From the NCBI RefSeq assembly GCF_020166415.1, contig NZ_JAIQXV010000008.1:62001-126000 (forward strand): 64,000 bases of DNA, in the 5' to 3' direction. The position numbers and the translations under genes were made by a program. Source of the stretch: Deinococcus multiflagellatus. Lineage in GTDB: Bacteria > Deinococcota > Deinococci > Deinococcales > Deinococcaceae. The notes under the pieces were generated by a model, which was not told where the DNA came from, made no database searches, and saw only the letters and a list, made by a program, of their open reading frames with translations. Below, piece by piece: positions 1 to 18,168 of the stretch. The first letter of the stretch is position 1; every line of letters begins with the position of its first letter.

Positions 1-1303
<1,303 letters not shown>

Positions 1304-1330
1304 AAGCAGCAGTCTGAACGCAGAAACTGG

Positions 1331-1360
1331 AGCCGCCCCGGGACAGCCCTGGGGCGGCTT
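1331..1360 (+). terminator. Intrinsic terminator after the peptidase gene
   Basis: A perfect 9-bp stem (AGCCGCCCC / GGGGCGGCT) around an 11-nt loop ends in a short T run about 30 nt after the stop codon. Confidence 0.7.
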
Positions 1361-1529
1361 TGGTGTGCATCACCAAGGTGCTCGGCAGCACGGGTGGCGG
1401 TGAGGGGCCCTGGGGTCCAGCGGTTGAGCCTGGCTTGGGCGTTTCCGCTCTTGCTTCCCTCAAGGCTGGCTGTAGGGTTTGTGCGGCTGACCTTTCCGGT
1501 TTTCCCATGCGGCGCTGCGGGGCACCTTT

Positions 1530-1535
1530 TACCTT
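1530..1535 (+). promoter_or_regulatory. -10 element (TACCTT) of a leaderless promoter for the CBS gene
   Basis: TACCTT ends 6 nt before the ATG and no Shine-Dalgarno sequence is present. The same spacing recurs at other genes in this window. Confidence 0.5.
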
Positions 1536-1541
1536 CAGACC

Positions 1542-1958
1542 ATGCCGACCCTCAAAGACATCATGACCCGCGACCTCACGACCACCGACCCCCGCGCCAC
1601 CCTGAAGGAAGTCGCCACCCTGATGCGCGAACAGGACATTGGCAACGTGCTGATCATGGACGGCGAGACCCTGCAGGGGATCATTACCGACCGCGACATC
1701 GTGGTGCGCGCCGTGGCCTACGGGCACGACCTGGGCAGCGTGGCCAGCGACTACGCCACCGGGGGCGTGTTCACCCTGGAGTCGGACACCGATGTGCAGG
1801 ACGCCGCCCGCCAGATGGCCCAGCGCCAGGTGCGCCGCCTGCCGGTGACTGAAAACGGTCAGGTGGTGGGCATCGTGAGCCTCGGCGACCTCGCCACCCG
1901 CACTTCTGGCGGCGCCGATGAACAGGCGCTGCAGGGCATCAGCCAGCCTACGATCTGA
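1542..1958 (+). CDS. CBS-pair domain protein
   Basis: This 138-residue protein consists almost wholly of two CBS motifs. The first starts LKDIMTRDLTTTDPRATL and ends GIITDRDIV. The second covers residues about 75-125 and ends GIVSLGDLA. CBS pairs bind adenosyl ligands such as AMP, ATP or SAM and act as energy or redox sensors. A stand-alone pair like this is common in bacteria and often tied to stress responses, but the partner is unknown. The start is supported by the leaderless -10 element 6 nt upstream. The gene is a single unit closed by its own terminator. Confidence 0.92.
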   Translation: MPTLKDIMTRDLTTTDPRATLKEVATLMREQDIGNVLIMDGETLQGIITDRDIVVRAVAYGHDLGSVASDYATGGVFTLESDTDVQDAARQMAQRQVRRLPVTENGQVVGIVSLGDLATRTSGGADEQALQGISQPTI

Positions 1959-1968
1959 CCCCAAAGAG

Positions 1969-2007
1969 GCAGGCCACCTCTCCTCAGGAACGGGAGGGGT
2001 GGCCTGC
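1969..2007 (+). terminator. Terminator after the CBS gene
   Basis: A long inverted repeat (GCAGGCCACC with a matching GGTGGCCTGC arm and extra inner pairs) lies about 10 nt after the stop and is followed by TTGC. Confidence 0.65.
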
Positions 2008-2155
2008 TTGCGGGTGGAGGGGCAGGCGCCTGCTTAAACGGGACTCGTCCGATGCCAGAGCAGAGTGGGAAGAGCGTAGGGATGCTTCTCAATTGCCGTA
2101 GCCCTGTCCGTTCATCACTCTGCGAGTCCGCTCACCCCTCGCCCGGCGTGTCGTC

Positions 2156-3070
<915 letters not shown>

Positions 3071-3121
3071 GAACACCTCCTTTCAGTCGGTGGGTCTAGG
3101 GGTCAGAGGGTCGAGGGGGGT

Positions 3122-3853
3122 CTAGGGGGCAGCGGGGCCCAGCTTGTTCAGCACGGCTTTCAGGCCATACGCGCGGGCGAGGTCCAGGGCGGTGTGGCCG
3201 CGTTTGTCGCTGGCGTCGGGGTGGGCACCGTGCGAGAGCAGCAGGTCCAGCACATCGGTGCGGGGGGCGCGGCGGCCGGTCTGGTAGGCCAGTCCTTCCA
3301 CGTCTACGGTGTGCAGCAGCGGCGGCCAGTAGCGGGGGTCGTTGGCGTCGGCGCCCTGTTTCAGCAGCTCGCGGACAAAAGCGGGCGGCGCGTCCCGGTC
3401 AATGGCGAGGTTCAGCAGTGGTAGCCGCTCGCGCTCGGGCCAGAAGTTCACGTCCTGCACGAAGGCCATCAGGGTGCGCAGGTCAGCCTCGGCGGCGCCG
3501 TGGCGCAGCGCCCAGGCCAGGGCCTCGTGCGCCCGAGTCTGGCTGGGCGCGGGCAAGTCGGCGCTCAGGGTGCCGGCCTTCAGCGCCGCAATCAGCGGAT
3601 TGGCGTCTTCGCGCCGCACCAGCTTCAGGTACTCGCCCTCCACCTGTTCGCGCGCCCAGCCCACCTTGCGCAGGAACTTGAGGCTGCTGCCCACGCTGGG
3701 GTTGGCCTGAAAGCACTTCACCGGAATGCGCCGCGCCAGTTCCTCCCAGCCGTATTCACTGTGCAGGTGCCTGACGAGCCGTTCCAGGGTGACGCCATGT
3801 AAGGGGTCGCGGGCCGCTGATGGCTGACGCTCCTGCTTTTCTCCATCAACCAT
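3122..3853 (-). CDS. VF530-type domain fused to C-terminal ankyrin repeats
   Basis: About 243 residues. Residues about 15-75 match the small VF530/DUF2132 family: DPLHGVTLE, YGWEELARRIP, CFQANPSVGSSLKFLRK and WAREQVEGEYL are its conserved blocks. The family has been described as DNA-binding from structural work, but its cellular role is not known. The second half carries ankyrin-like repeats (LLNLAIDRDAPPAFVRELLK and ending GHTALDLARAYGLKAVL), usually protein-binding. The gene lies between grpE and dnaJ, so it should be made with the chaperones. The start is uncertain because the 5' end lies in a TTGATGGTTGATGG repeat and has no clear ribosome site. Confidence 0.8.
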   Translation of the reverse strand: MVDGEKQERQPSAARDPLHGVTLERLVRHLHSEYGWEELARRIPVKCFQANPSVGSSLKFLRKVGWAREQVEGEYLKLVRREDANPLIAALKAGTLSADLPAPSQTRAHEALAWALRHGAAEADLRTLMAFVQDVNFWPERERLPLLNLAIDRDAPPAFVRELLKQGADANDPRYWPPLLHTVDVEGLAYQTGRRAPRTDVLDLLLSHGAHPDASDKRGHTALDLARAYGLKAVLNKLGPAAP

Positions 3854-3873
3854 CAACGATCACCCATTACCCT
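3842..3873. repeat. TTGATGG-type short repeat at the grpE/VF530 junction
   Basis: CCATCAACCATCAACGATCA (plus strand) matches similar tracts near 23.9 kb and 42.8 kb. Here it supplies the start codon region of the VF530-ankyrin gene. Confidence 0.55.
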
Positions 3874-4490
3874 TTCTTGCTCACGACCACGCGGGCCGGG
3901 CGCACCAGACGGTCGCCCATGCGGAAGCCCACCTGATACACCTGCACGATCACGTCGTCCTGCTCGCCGTCCACCACCTGCAGCGCCTCGTGCCACTGGG
4001 GGTCAAAGGCCTCGCCCTCCTTGCCGGTGGCGTCCAGGCCCAGCCCTGAGAACACGCCCAGCACCTTGCCCTGCACAGCCTGCATACCGGGAATCAGCTT
4101 GGCGGGGTCGGCGGCGCCCATGCTCACGGCGCGGTCCAGGTCGTCGTAAATGGGCATTAGGGCCTCGGCGGCCTTGCTCACGCCCTGCCCCTGGGCGGCC
4201 TGCACGTCGTCCTGGGTGCGGCGGCGGTAGCTTTCGAAGTCGGCGGCGAGGCGGGCGAGGCGGTTCTTCAGGTCCGCGTTTTCCTTTTCCAGCTCGTCGG
4301 CGCGCTGGAGCTTGGCCATCATCTCCTGCACCTGGCCCAGCATGCCTTCGTCCATGCCGTCCAGGCCGGGGAACGCCGCGTCCTGGTCTTCTTCCAGGTT
4401 GTCGGTGTCGGTTTCGGGCACGTCCAGTTCGGTTTCGGTGGCCTGGGCTTCGGTGTCAGGGGTCTGGCCGGGTTTGTGTTCGTCGGTCAT
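3867..4490 (-). CDS. grpE: GrpE nucleotide exchange factor
   Basis: 207 residues. GrpE dimers open the nucleotide pocket of DnaK to release ADP. An acidic, disordered N-terminus (about 50 residues rich in Asp/Glu/Thr) precedes a long coiled coil (MMAKLQRADELEKENADLKNRLARLAADFESYRRR) and the C-terminal beta-domain with the family signature VYQVGFRMGDRLVRPARVVV. The ATG at 4490 (MTDEHKPG) is chosen because the frame upstream does not resemble GrpE. It sits 11 nt before the next gene and about 190 nt after dnaK. Confidence 0.95.
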   Translation of the reverse strand: MTDEHKPGQTPDTEAQATETELDVPETDTDNLEEDQDAAFPGLDGMDEGMLGQVQEMMAKLQRADELEKENADLKNRLARLAADFESYRRRTQDDVQAAQGQGVSKAAEALMPIYDDLDRAVSMGAADPAKLIPGMQAVQGKVLGVFSGLGLDATGKEGEAFDPQWHEALQVVDGEQDDVIVQVYQVGFRMGDRLVRPARVVVSKKG

Positions 4491-4560
4491 CTTGGGGCCT
4501 CGCTTGCGGAACATCGGTTCCAGAGTAGTGGAGTGGAAGAGGGGAGAGGCGGCGCGCTGG

Positions 4561-4680
4561 CCGTCCTCTCCCGGGAGAACCCCTCCGCCCCTTCGGGGCA
4601 CCTCCCCTGAGAGGGGAGGCAGGGGGGCTGTGTCGGCTCCCCTGGGCGGGGAGCGGTCGCCGCAGGGCGACTGAGGGGTG
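4561..4680. repeat. Cluster of four GC-rich hairpins between dnaK and grpE
   Basis: Four perfect hairpins lie in a row: GCCCC/GGGGC (587-599 of the 4-kb block), CCTCCCCT/AGGGGAGG (601-619), GCTCCCC/GGGGAGC (636-654) and GTCGCC/GGCGAC (656-671). Outer ACCCCT/AGGGGT ends enclose them. This resembles widespread intergenic palindromic repeats. Its place after dnaK could lower or stabilise transcript read-through into grpE; that is inference. Confidence 0.6.
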
Positions 4681-4683
4681 GCC

Positions 4684-6576
<1,893 letters not shown>

Positions 6577-6636
6577 GTTGACTCCTGTAAGTATGGGGAT
6601 TTGCCGCCATGTGGGCAGCAGTTCTGACTGCCATCA

Positions 6637-6665
6637 ATCATAGGGCCACAGTTCAGGAGTGTCAA
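6637..6665 (-). promoter_or_regulatory. Consensus promoter for the dnaK operon
   Basis: On the minus strand, TTGACA (6660-6665) and TATGAT (6637-6642) are separated by exactly 17 bp. This is close to the ideal housekeeping consensus and about 60 bp upstream of the dnaK ATG. Confidence 0.85.
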
Positions 6666-6669
6666 TAGA

Positions 6670-6690
6670 GTTGAGTGCAGTGCGCTCAAG
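6670..6690 (-). promoter_or_regulatory. HAIR-like HspR operator upstream of dnaK
   Basis: Minus strand reads CTTGAGC-N7-ACTCAAC, against the HspR-associated inverted repeat CTTGAGT-N7-ACTCAAG (one mismatch per arm). It starts 4 bp upstream of the -35 box, where a bound repressor would block polymerase. HspR/HAIR control of dnaK is established in actinobacteria and Deinococcus. No CIRCE element is seen. Confidence 0.75.
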
Positions 6691-6729
6691 TTTAGGGCAG
6701 GTGAAGGTGGAGCCAGGGCCGCGCCCAGC

Positions 6730-7299
6730 TTAGCCCTCGCCCAGGTCCCGCAGCGGCACTACCGCCGCCACGTTGCCCACAATGCGGCCCGCATGCCAGC
6801 GCGGGGTGCCGGTCACCACCACGTCCACCAGGGCGCCGTCAGGGCGGCGCAGCCGGGTGCGGTAGGACGAACTCTGGCCGCCCCGGCGCTCGGCGCGGGC
6901 CGCCTGCAGCCGGGCGTGGTCCTCGGGCAGCGTGAACTCAAAGGGCGTGCGGCCCAGCACGCGCTCCGGGGTGGTGCCCAGCAGCTCAGCGTAGGCGCGG
7001 TTCACGTACACAAAGCGGCCGTCCTCGTCGGTGACCGTCAGGCCGTGTTCCACGCTTTCCATCAGCTGCCGGGCAAAGGCCAGTTCCTCGGCGTAGGATT
7101 CCTGCAGCAGGCGGTGGCCGCGCACCATGCGGACGATGCGCGGGGCCAGCCACGCGGCAATCAGTTGCACCGCCACCAGTGGCGCCAGCACCCAGAACGC
7201 CTGCGGGCGCGGCACCAGCCACACCACCAGAAAACTGTTCAGGGCCAGCAGGGCGAACAGCAGGTACGCCCAGCGCAGCTCTAGCAGCCCCGGTCTCAT
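6730..7299 (-). CDS. Membrane-anchored PAS-domain protein
   Basis: 189 residues. Two N-terminal transmembrane helices (residues about 10-30 and 35-55: YLLFALLALNSFLVVWLV and FWVLAPLVAVQLIAAWLA) are followed by a short linker and one PAS domain (MESVEHGLTVTDEDGRFVYV, YAELLGTTPERVLGR, ending VVVTGTPRWHAGRIVGNVAAV). No histidine kinase, GGDEF or other output domain follows, so it is a stand-alone sensor or remnant. It is divergent from dnaE, with about 310 bp between them. The sensed signal is unknown. Confidence 0.85.
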   Translation of the reverse strand: MRPGLLELRWAYLLFALLALNSFLVVWLVPRPQAFWVLAPLVAVQLIAAWLAPRIVRMVRGHRLLQESYAEELAFARQLMESVEHGLTVTDEDGRFVYVNRAYAELLGTTPERVLGRTPFEFTLPEDHARLQAARAERRGGQSSSYRTRLRRPDGALVDVVVTGTPRWHAGRIVGNVAAVVPLRDLGEG

Positions 7300-7600
7300 G
7301 GCCGGTGTGGACCGCCGGGATGGGAAACAAGGGCCATGCGGGCGCCCGGCGGCAGGCCAGACCCACGCCGGAAGGAAAGCGACAGCGCCGCAGCCCGCTC
7401 CATGCCTTAGGGTGCGGGGCCCGGGGTTACAGGGCTCTTACAAAAGTCTGACTGAGACAGAGAGCATGCTCGGGGGGCTGAGATGATCGGCCGCCACAGG
7501 CAACGCGCAGGGCGCTTCTCAAGGCAGTGACGCGCGGCACGGCTGCTGAGAGGAGCGCCGTCAAGAGACGCGCGTCGCGGTAGGGTTTGCGGCCGCTCCT
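7300..7600. other. Divergent intergenic region between the PAS gene and dnaE
   Basis: About 300 bp without a supported gene. Apart from the likely dnaE -10 element at its right end, I see no clear -35/-10 pair, riboswitch or terminator. Confidence 0.4.
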
Positions 7601-7606
7601 TATCCT
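7601..7606 (+). promoter_or_regulatory. -10 element (TATCCT) for leaderless dnaE transcription
   Basis: TATCCT ends 6 nt before the GTG start of dnaE and no Shine-Dalgarno site is present. Confidence 0.5.
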
Positions 7607-7612
7607 GAAGCC

Positions 7613-12922
<5,310 letters not shown>

Positions 12923-12932
12923 GGCGCCCGAG

Positions 12933-13436
12933 CTACTTCTTCCAGTACGTCGACGAGAGGGCCTTTTCCTCGTACGTGACATACGTTGAGGTGGCGGTCA
13001 CCCCGCAGTTCACTTTCAGGAACCGGCCCTCCTGAGCATTGAGCATTTTCCAGACCATCGTCTTGACCTGGGGCGCTTTCGCTTGCTGGACCGCTTCAAG
13101 ACAGGCGTTGAGCCGTTTGCTGTCCAGCACCTCGACGGCCTCCTGCTGGGCATACGTCTTGACCATCGTGACCGCTGCGGCGCTGTCACGGGGATACACG
13201 AAGTCGTACCGCAACCGGTTGTACGGTGTGCCGTCGCCCCCGGCCCGGGAGGACACCAGTTTGACGGTCACTTTCCCGGACAAGGCCCTGTATTGACCGT
13301 CAAACACCGACCAGTCGCCCTGCGTTGTGGTGCGCGCACTCTGCAGGGTCAACTGCTCGTCCTGCGCCCACTCCTGAATGCCGGGCGGTACAGCTGTGGG
13401 CGCCAGCAGCGCCATGAGGAACAGCATCCGGATCAT
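12933..13436 (-). CDS. Small secreted protein of unknown function, coupled to the wall hydrolase
   Basis: 167 residues with a probable signal peptide (MIRMLFLMALLAPTAVPPG) and a basic C-terminus. No domain is recognised. Two Cys residues in the mature part (NACLEA and KVNCGV) could form a disulfide. Its start overlaps the stop codon of the preceding hydrolase gene by one base (TGATG), a strong sign of translational coupling, so it probably works with that hydrolase. Whether it assists, inhibits or gives immunity is not visible. It converges on dnaE. Confidence 0.7.
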   Translation of the reverse strand: MIRMLFLMALLAPTAVPPGIQEWAQDEQLTLQSARTTTQGDWSVFDGQYRALSGKVTVKLVSSRAGGDGTPYNRLRYDFVYPRDSAAAVTMVKTYAQQEAVEVLDSKRLNACLEAVQQAKAPQVKTMVWKMLNAQEGRFLKVNCGVTATSTYVTYEEKALSSTYWKK

Positions 13437-15634
13437 CAGCGCCGCCCCCGGTCCAGCGGGCGGTAGCGGCTAAAGTAGAAGCTCTCTATGTCTGCCGTGT
13501 TGGCCGTTTCCCATTTGTCTGTGGGCAGGGCGTCCCAGTTGTAGGATTCGGTTTTCTTCTTCAGGCCCCGCCGCGTGAACTTGGTGGCGTCAGCAAACCA
13601 CCAGATCGCGCGGTCAACCCCCGTCAGGGTGGTGGTGCCCTGGGCGCGGGCCACCGGAAGCTGGGCATTGGGCGTTGATTCGGCAATCATCATCTGAATG
13701 CCTTTGCCGCCCGGCCCGGGTCCCACCCGAAGCACGATCCGAATGTGTCCACTGAGCCACATGGTGTCGCCGGGCCGCACCTCGGCCGGTGTGCCGACCT
13801 TCTCAAACTCCTGGTTGTTGCCGTGCAGGCTGCCCGAAGCCCGGTTGACACGCACATTGGGATCGCCGATGTGAGGATCTTGGCCCGTCAGCTGCGTGGT
13901 GGCGGTGTCCAGCGCCTGCGAGACGAAGCCGGAGCAGTCCACACCAATGCCATATTTTTTCAGCCAGCCCGTCACCAGCGCGCCAGTGATGCTGCCTGGG
14001 GGCACCCCGAAGGGATTGGCCTGCACGAGAAGCTGCGCGAACGCCTGCATCTGTTCGGGGCTGGCCTTGCCCAGACGGGCGGTCGCGGGCGCCTGCTGAA
14101 AGACCGCGCGGTCCGCCGCCGACATGTTGGCCCTGTTCTTTCGAATGGACACCTGAATAGAGCCGCTGTTGATGAAGTAGGGCGTCTGAACCTGAATGCT
14201 GTTCTCGTGTGTTCCCTGCGGGTCTTGCCACCGCACCGTGACGGGGAAATGGTAGGCCTGGGTAAATGCGGTGAGGACCTGGGTCACCCGGTCGTCAAAG
14301 GAGGCCTTGTCGCCCATCTGGGGATTGACGGTTGTCGGAACCGGGGTCTTTGGGGCAGCGGCCTGCGTCTGCGCGGCTGGTTTTGGTGGTGCGGCCGATG
14401 GGCCTTGCGGACTCGGCTTCCTGGGTGCAGGCGCGGACTGCGCTGAAGCGTCGGTCACGGGCTGAAAGTAGTTGACCACAAACCCCTGCTTCCTGATTTC
14501 GCCGGCGGCTTCAAGGCGCGTGATCTGCCCATCCTTGTTGGTGTCGAATTGGCTGTTGGCCTCGTAGTTCCCGTCGCCTTCCCGGTACCAGATGTCGCTG
14601 TTGCGTCCAGGGGCCAGGATCTTCTGGTAAATCTTGTCGTAGGTCGCGTGTTCGGGCAGGGCATTGACCGGTATCCTGAAATACAGCACCACAAAACGCA
14701 TCTGCTCCAACGGCGCCATGTTCAGCAGGCTGTCGCGGGTCACGCTGGTCGCGGTGATGCCCAGCGTGCGCGCACATTGACGGCCCTTCGGGGTTTGCAA
14801 GAACTCATTCAGCCCGGGGATACCCACGCTGGGGGTGAACTGAATGAAGCCGACCGCCCCCTTCTTGCCCTTGCGGCGTGCCGCTTCATTTTCAACCGAT
14901 GGCCGAAACGAGCCTGCCGTTTCGTAGCCAATCGTTGCGGCCAGATCATTGGGATTGACCTTGAGCTGCTCTGCGCCCCAGAGAATGGCCGCCTGCACGT
15001 CGGGTTGAAGGTCAAACCCCCTCAGCCCCGTTTTCTGGGCTTGCCACTTCACACCTGTGCTGTCGGCGCCTTTGGGTGGCGGCGCGCTGTGACCTGCAGA
15101 TGCTGGAACCGTCTGCTGCGGGGTTGAGGCCGCTGAAGGGGCTGTCTTCGGGACCGCTGGCCGCCGTGCGGCGGCGCTGGGTGAAGTCTTGGTCATTTTC
15201 AGGGCGTTGACTTCAAAAGCGGTTCCACGCCGAAAATGCGCAATCAGGCCCACGCCGCCGGCCAGGAATCGCCCTTCGAAGACAGCGCCGTTGGCGCCAC
15301 TGAGGGCAAACGTATTGTCTTCCCGGATCTGGCCTTCCAGGTGCCAGCCCTTTGGATTGCCCGGGGTCACCTGATAGCGGGCGTGCAGGTGGCCTGAAGG
15401 TTCGCGCTGCACCCACAGCTGAAAATGAACGCCCTTGGCGGAGCCACTGAACTTTCGCGTCCAGGACTGCTGGTTGGTTTTCAGGGCGCTGGCTTTGGTT
15501 GTTTGGCCTGCCGGTGAGAGCGGTACAGACGTGGCTGACGTGGCAGTTTTGCGCTCGGTTGGCTGAATCAAGGCGGCCCTCCAGGACGGATTGCGGTTCG
15601 TCGCCACAATACTCCTGCGCAGCCTGGCGTCCAT
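13436..15634 (-). CDS. Two-domain peptidoglycan hydrolase: lysozyme/transglycosylase-like plus NlpC/P60-like cysteine peptidase
   Basis: About 732 residues from the ATG at 15634; an in-frame GTG at 15721 would add 29 residues without family character. The N-terminal third is low-complexity with a beta-rich segment. A lysozyme-like module follows (AILWGAEQLKVNPNDLAATI, GYETAGSFRPS with a likely catalytic Glu, AVGFIQFTPSVG). An EF-hand-type loop DTNKDGQITRLEA comes next, then a Pro/Ala-rich linker. The C-terminal part has GIGVDCSGFVSQAL, the nucleophile motif of NlpC/P60 peptidases, with a candidate His in WLSGHIRIVL. I see no signal peptide, so export may be non-classical, for example as toxin or contractile-system cargo. 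The pair of wall-cleaving activities is inferred from motifs. Confidence 0.75.
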   Translation of the reverse strand: MDARLRRSIVATNRNPSWRAALIQPTERKTATSATSVPLSPAGQTTKASALKTNQQSWTRKFSGSAKGVHFQLWVQREPSGHLHARYQVTPGNPKGWHLEGQIREDNTFALSGANGAVFEGRFLAGGVGLIAHFRRGTAFEVNALKMTKTSPSAAARRPAVPKTAPSAASTPQQTVPASAGHSAPPPKGADSTGVKWQAQKTGLRGFDLQPDVQAAILWGAEQLKVNPNDLAATIGYETAGSFRPSVENEAARRKGKKGAVGFIQFTPSVGIPGLNEFLQTPKGRQCARTLGITATSVTRDSLLNMAPLEQMRFVVLYFRIPVNALPEHATYDKIYQKILAPGRNSDIWYREGDGNYEANSQFDTNKDGQITRLEAAGEIRKQGFVVNYFQPVTDASAQSAPAPRKPSPQGPSAAPPKPAAQTQAAAPKTPVPTTVNPQMGDKASFDDRVTQVLTAFTQAYHFPVTVRWQDPQGTHENSIQVQTPYFINSGSIQVSIRKNRANMSAADRAVFQQAPATARLGKASPEQMQAFAQLLVQANPFGVPPGSITGALVTGWLKKYGIGVDCSGFVSQALDTATTQLTGQDPHIGDPNVRVNRASGSLHGNNQEFEKVGTPAEVRPGDTMWLSGHIRIVLRVGPGPGGKGIQMMIAESTPNAQLPVARAQGTTTLTGVDRAIWWFADATKFTRRGLKKKTESYNWDALPTDKWETANTADIESFYFSRYRPLDRGRR

Positions 15635-15827
15635 GCGGAAGTCATGAACACCAAGGGCGTTCTCAAGGCATAGGGGCGGCCGGCTGATGGTTTGGCGATC
15701 TGGCGACTCCCAAGCCGTCACCCCTGTCCAGGCACGCGTTCCTTTGATTCAGCCCAGTGGCGTGGGGAACGGGAATGGAGGGCGCTCGTCTGGTGCGGCG
15801 TGACGGTCCCAGGGGCCAGGGTCCCGC

Positions 15828-16283
15828 TCACCGGCGCGGCGGCACCAAGTCCACCACGTCCCCCACCCACCCGAGCGTCTGCAACCGCCCAGCAATCAGG
15901 CTGCGGTGGCACTCGCCCGCTTCACGCTCGTAGCACAGCAGGGCCACCCGCTCCCGCGCGGCCAGGGCGCCCAGTTCATCCAGCGCCTCGCCCTGTGTCG
16001 CCAGGTGCAGGGTGTACCCCGCCTTCAGCGCGACAAAATCTTTATCCACCTTGTACGTCTTGCGCAGCACGGGGGGCGTGCCCAGCTGGCGCAGGTGCCG
16101 GTAGCCCATGCCCTGTTCAGCCAGCGCCTGCCCCAGTGCGGTTTTGCTGTAGCCCCGGCGGCGGCTTTGGGCGCGCTCGCGGGTGTCCACCAGCACCGTC
16201 ACGCCTGCCGCCTTCAGCGTGTCCAGAAAGGCATGTAGCTCGGCGTCCTCGTAGCCAATGGTCCAGAGGGTCGGGGCGCTCAT
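15828..16283 (-). CDS. DUF488 family protein
   Basis: 151 residues, typical for the family. It opens LWTIGYED and carries VLVDTRERAQSRRRGYSK and the conserved VALLCYEREAGECHRSLI, whose Cys-x-E-x-x-x-x-x-C-H-R block is the DUF488 hallmark. The biochemical function is unknown. The ATG at 16283 is chosen because the upstream frame has no family similarity. It lies downstream of pilT on the same strand, beyond pilT's own terminator. Confidence 0.9.
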   Translation of the reverse strand: MSAPTLWTIGYEDAELHAFLDTLKAAGVTVLVDTRERAQSRRRGYSKTALGQALAEQGMGYRHLRQLGTPPVLRKTYKVDKDFVALKAGYTLHLATQGEALDELGALAARERVALLCYEREAGECHRSLIAGRLQTLGWVGDVVDLVPPRR

Positions 16284-16337
16284 GTCCCGCAGGGTAGGGG
16301 AGACGCCACCGCGCCACCGTGACCCCCATCCACCCCC

Positions 16338-16366
16338 ACAAAAAAAGGCGAGCCCACAGGCCCGCC
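16338..16366 (-). terminator. Terminator after pilT
   Basis: Minus strand GGCGGGCC-TGT-GGGCTCGCC stem followed by eight or more T (A run 16338-16346 on plus). It is followed downstream by a C/A-rich low-complexity tract (16376-16413) similar to one at 63160-63234. Confidence 0.8.
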
Positions 16367-16410
16367 CTCCTCTTTTCCCACAACCCACTGCCTACTCCCC
16401 ACAACCCCCT

Positions 16411-17487
<1,077 letters not shown>

Positions 17488-17514
17488 GGCGCCCTCAGGG
17501 TACGTGGGGGCCTC

Positions 17515-18135
17515 TTACAGTTTTGCTGCAGGCGAGGGCAGCGCCGCTGGCTGGCCCTGCGGCGGGGTCTGGGCCGGGGCGCCGCGCAGCCGCCGGCTCT
17601 CAAAGTCCGCGTGCTGCGAGAGGTAGCGCAGCCACGCCTTCAGGCTCAGGTCGCCGTACTGGTTGTGCGGGGCGCTCAGGGTGTCGTCGGGGGCCTCGCG
17701 CTGCAGGCGCCGCGCGAGGTCCACCGTGGCCGCGCGGGTGGCGCTCACCTGGGCACGCAGTTCGGGCAGGGGCGTGTCCTGCGGCGGGCGATGGGGGTGG
17801 TAGGTGGCCTCGGCTGGCGCCTGACCGCGCAGGGCGGCCTCAATGCGGCTCTGGCCCCAGCGCTCAATGCCAATGATGTGGCCCAGCAGTTCGCGGTTGG
17901 CGTGGGTGTCGGCGGCGCGCTCGCTGCGGCCCGCCAGGAAGGTGCCCGACCGTTCCAGGCTCTGGGCGAGGTCGCTGTACGAGGACCGCGAGGCCGGGCG
18001 TTCCAGCACGCGGCTGACCACCAGCCCCGTCACCTCTTTCTTCCGCGTGCGGGCCAGGTACGCGGCGCCGGCCGCCACCCCCACCGTGGCGACCGTGACG
18101 AGGGCGGGCACATAGGGATTGGCACGTCGGCTCAT
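17515..18135 (-). CDS. DinB-like four-helix protein with N-terminal membrane anchor
   Basis: 206 residues. One N-terminal transmembrane segment (YVPALVTVATVGVAAGAAYLA) precedes a helical domain with spaced His residues in DinB-like contexts (ELLGHIIGIERWGQSRI and WLRYLSQHADFESRRL). DinB-fold proteins bind a metal through three His and often act as thiol-dependent transferases. The third His is not clearly placed, so assignment is moderate. It lies 27 nt upstream of pilT on the same strand and probably shares its transcript. Confidence 0.65.
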   Translation of the reverse strand: MSRRANPYVPALVTVATVGVAAGAAYLARTRKKEVTGLVVSRVLERPASRSSYSDLAQSLERSGTFLAGRSERAADTHANRELLGHIIGIERWGQSRIEAALRGQAPAEATYHPHRPPQDTPLPELRAQVSATRAATVDLARRLQREAPDDTLSAPHNQYGDLSLKAWLRYLSQHADFESRRLRGAPAQTPPQGQPAALPSPAAKL

Positions 18136-18168
18136 GCCGCATGGTACGCGCTGCGGGTCTGGGAAGTT

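Noticed and set aside
6670..6690. CIRCE element (HrcA operator) for dnaK
   Set aside because: The arms fit CTTGAGT-N7-ACTCAAG (HAIR) far better than TTAGCACTC-N9-GAGTGCTAA.
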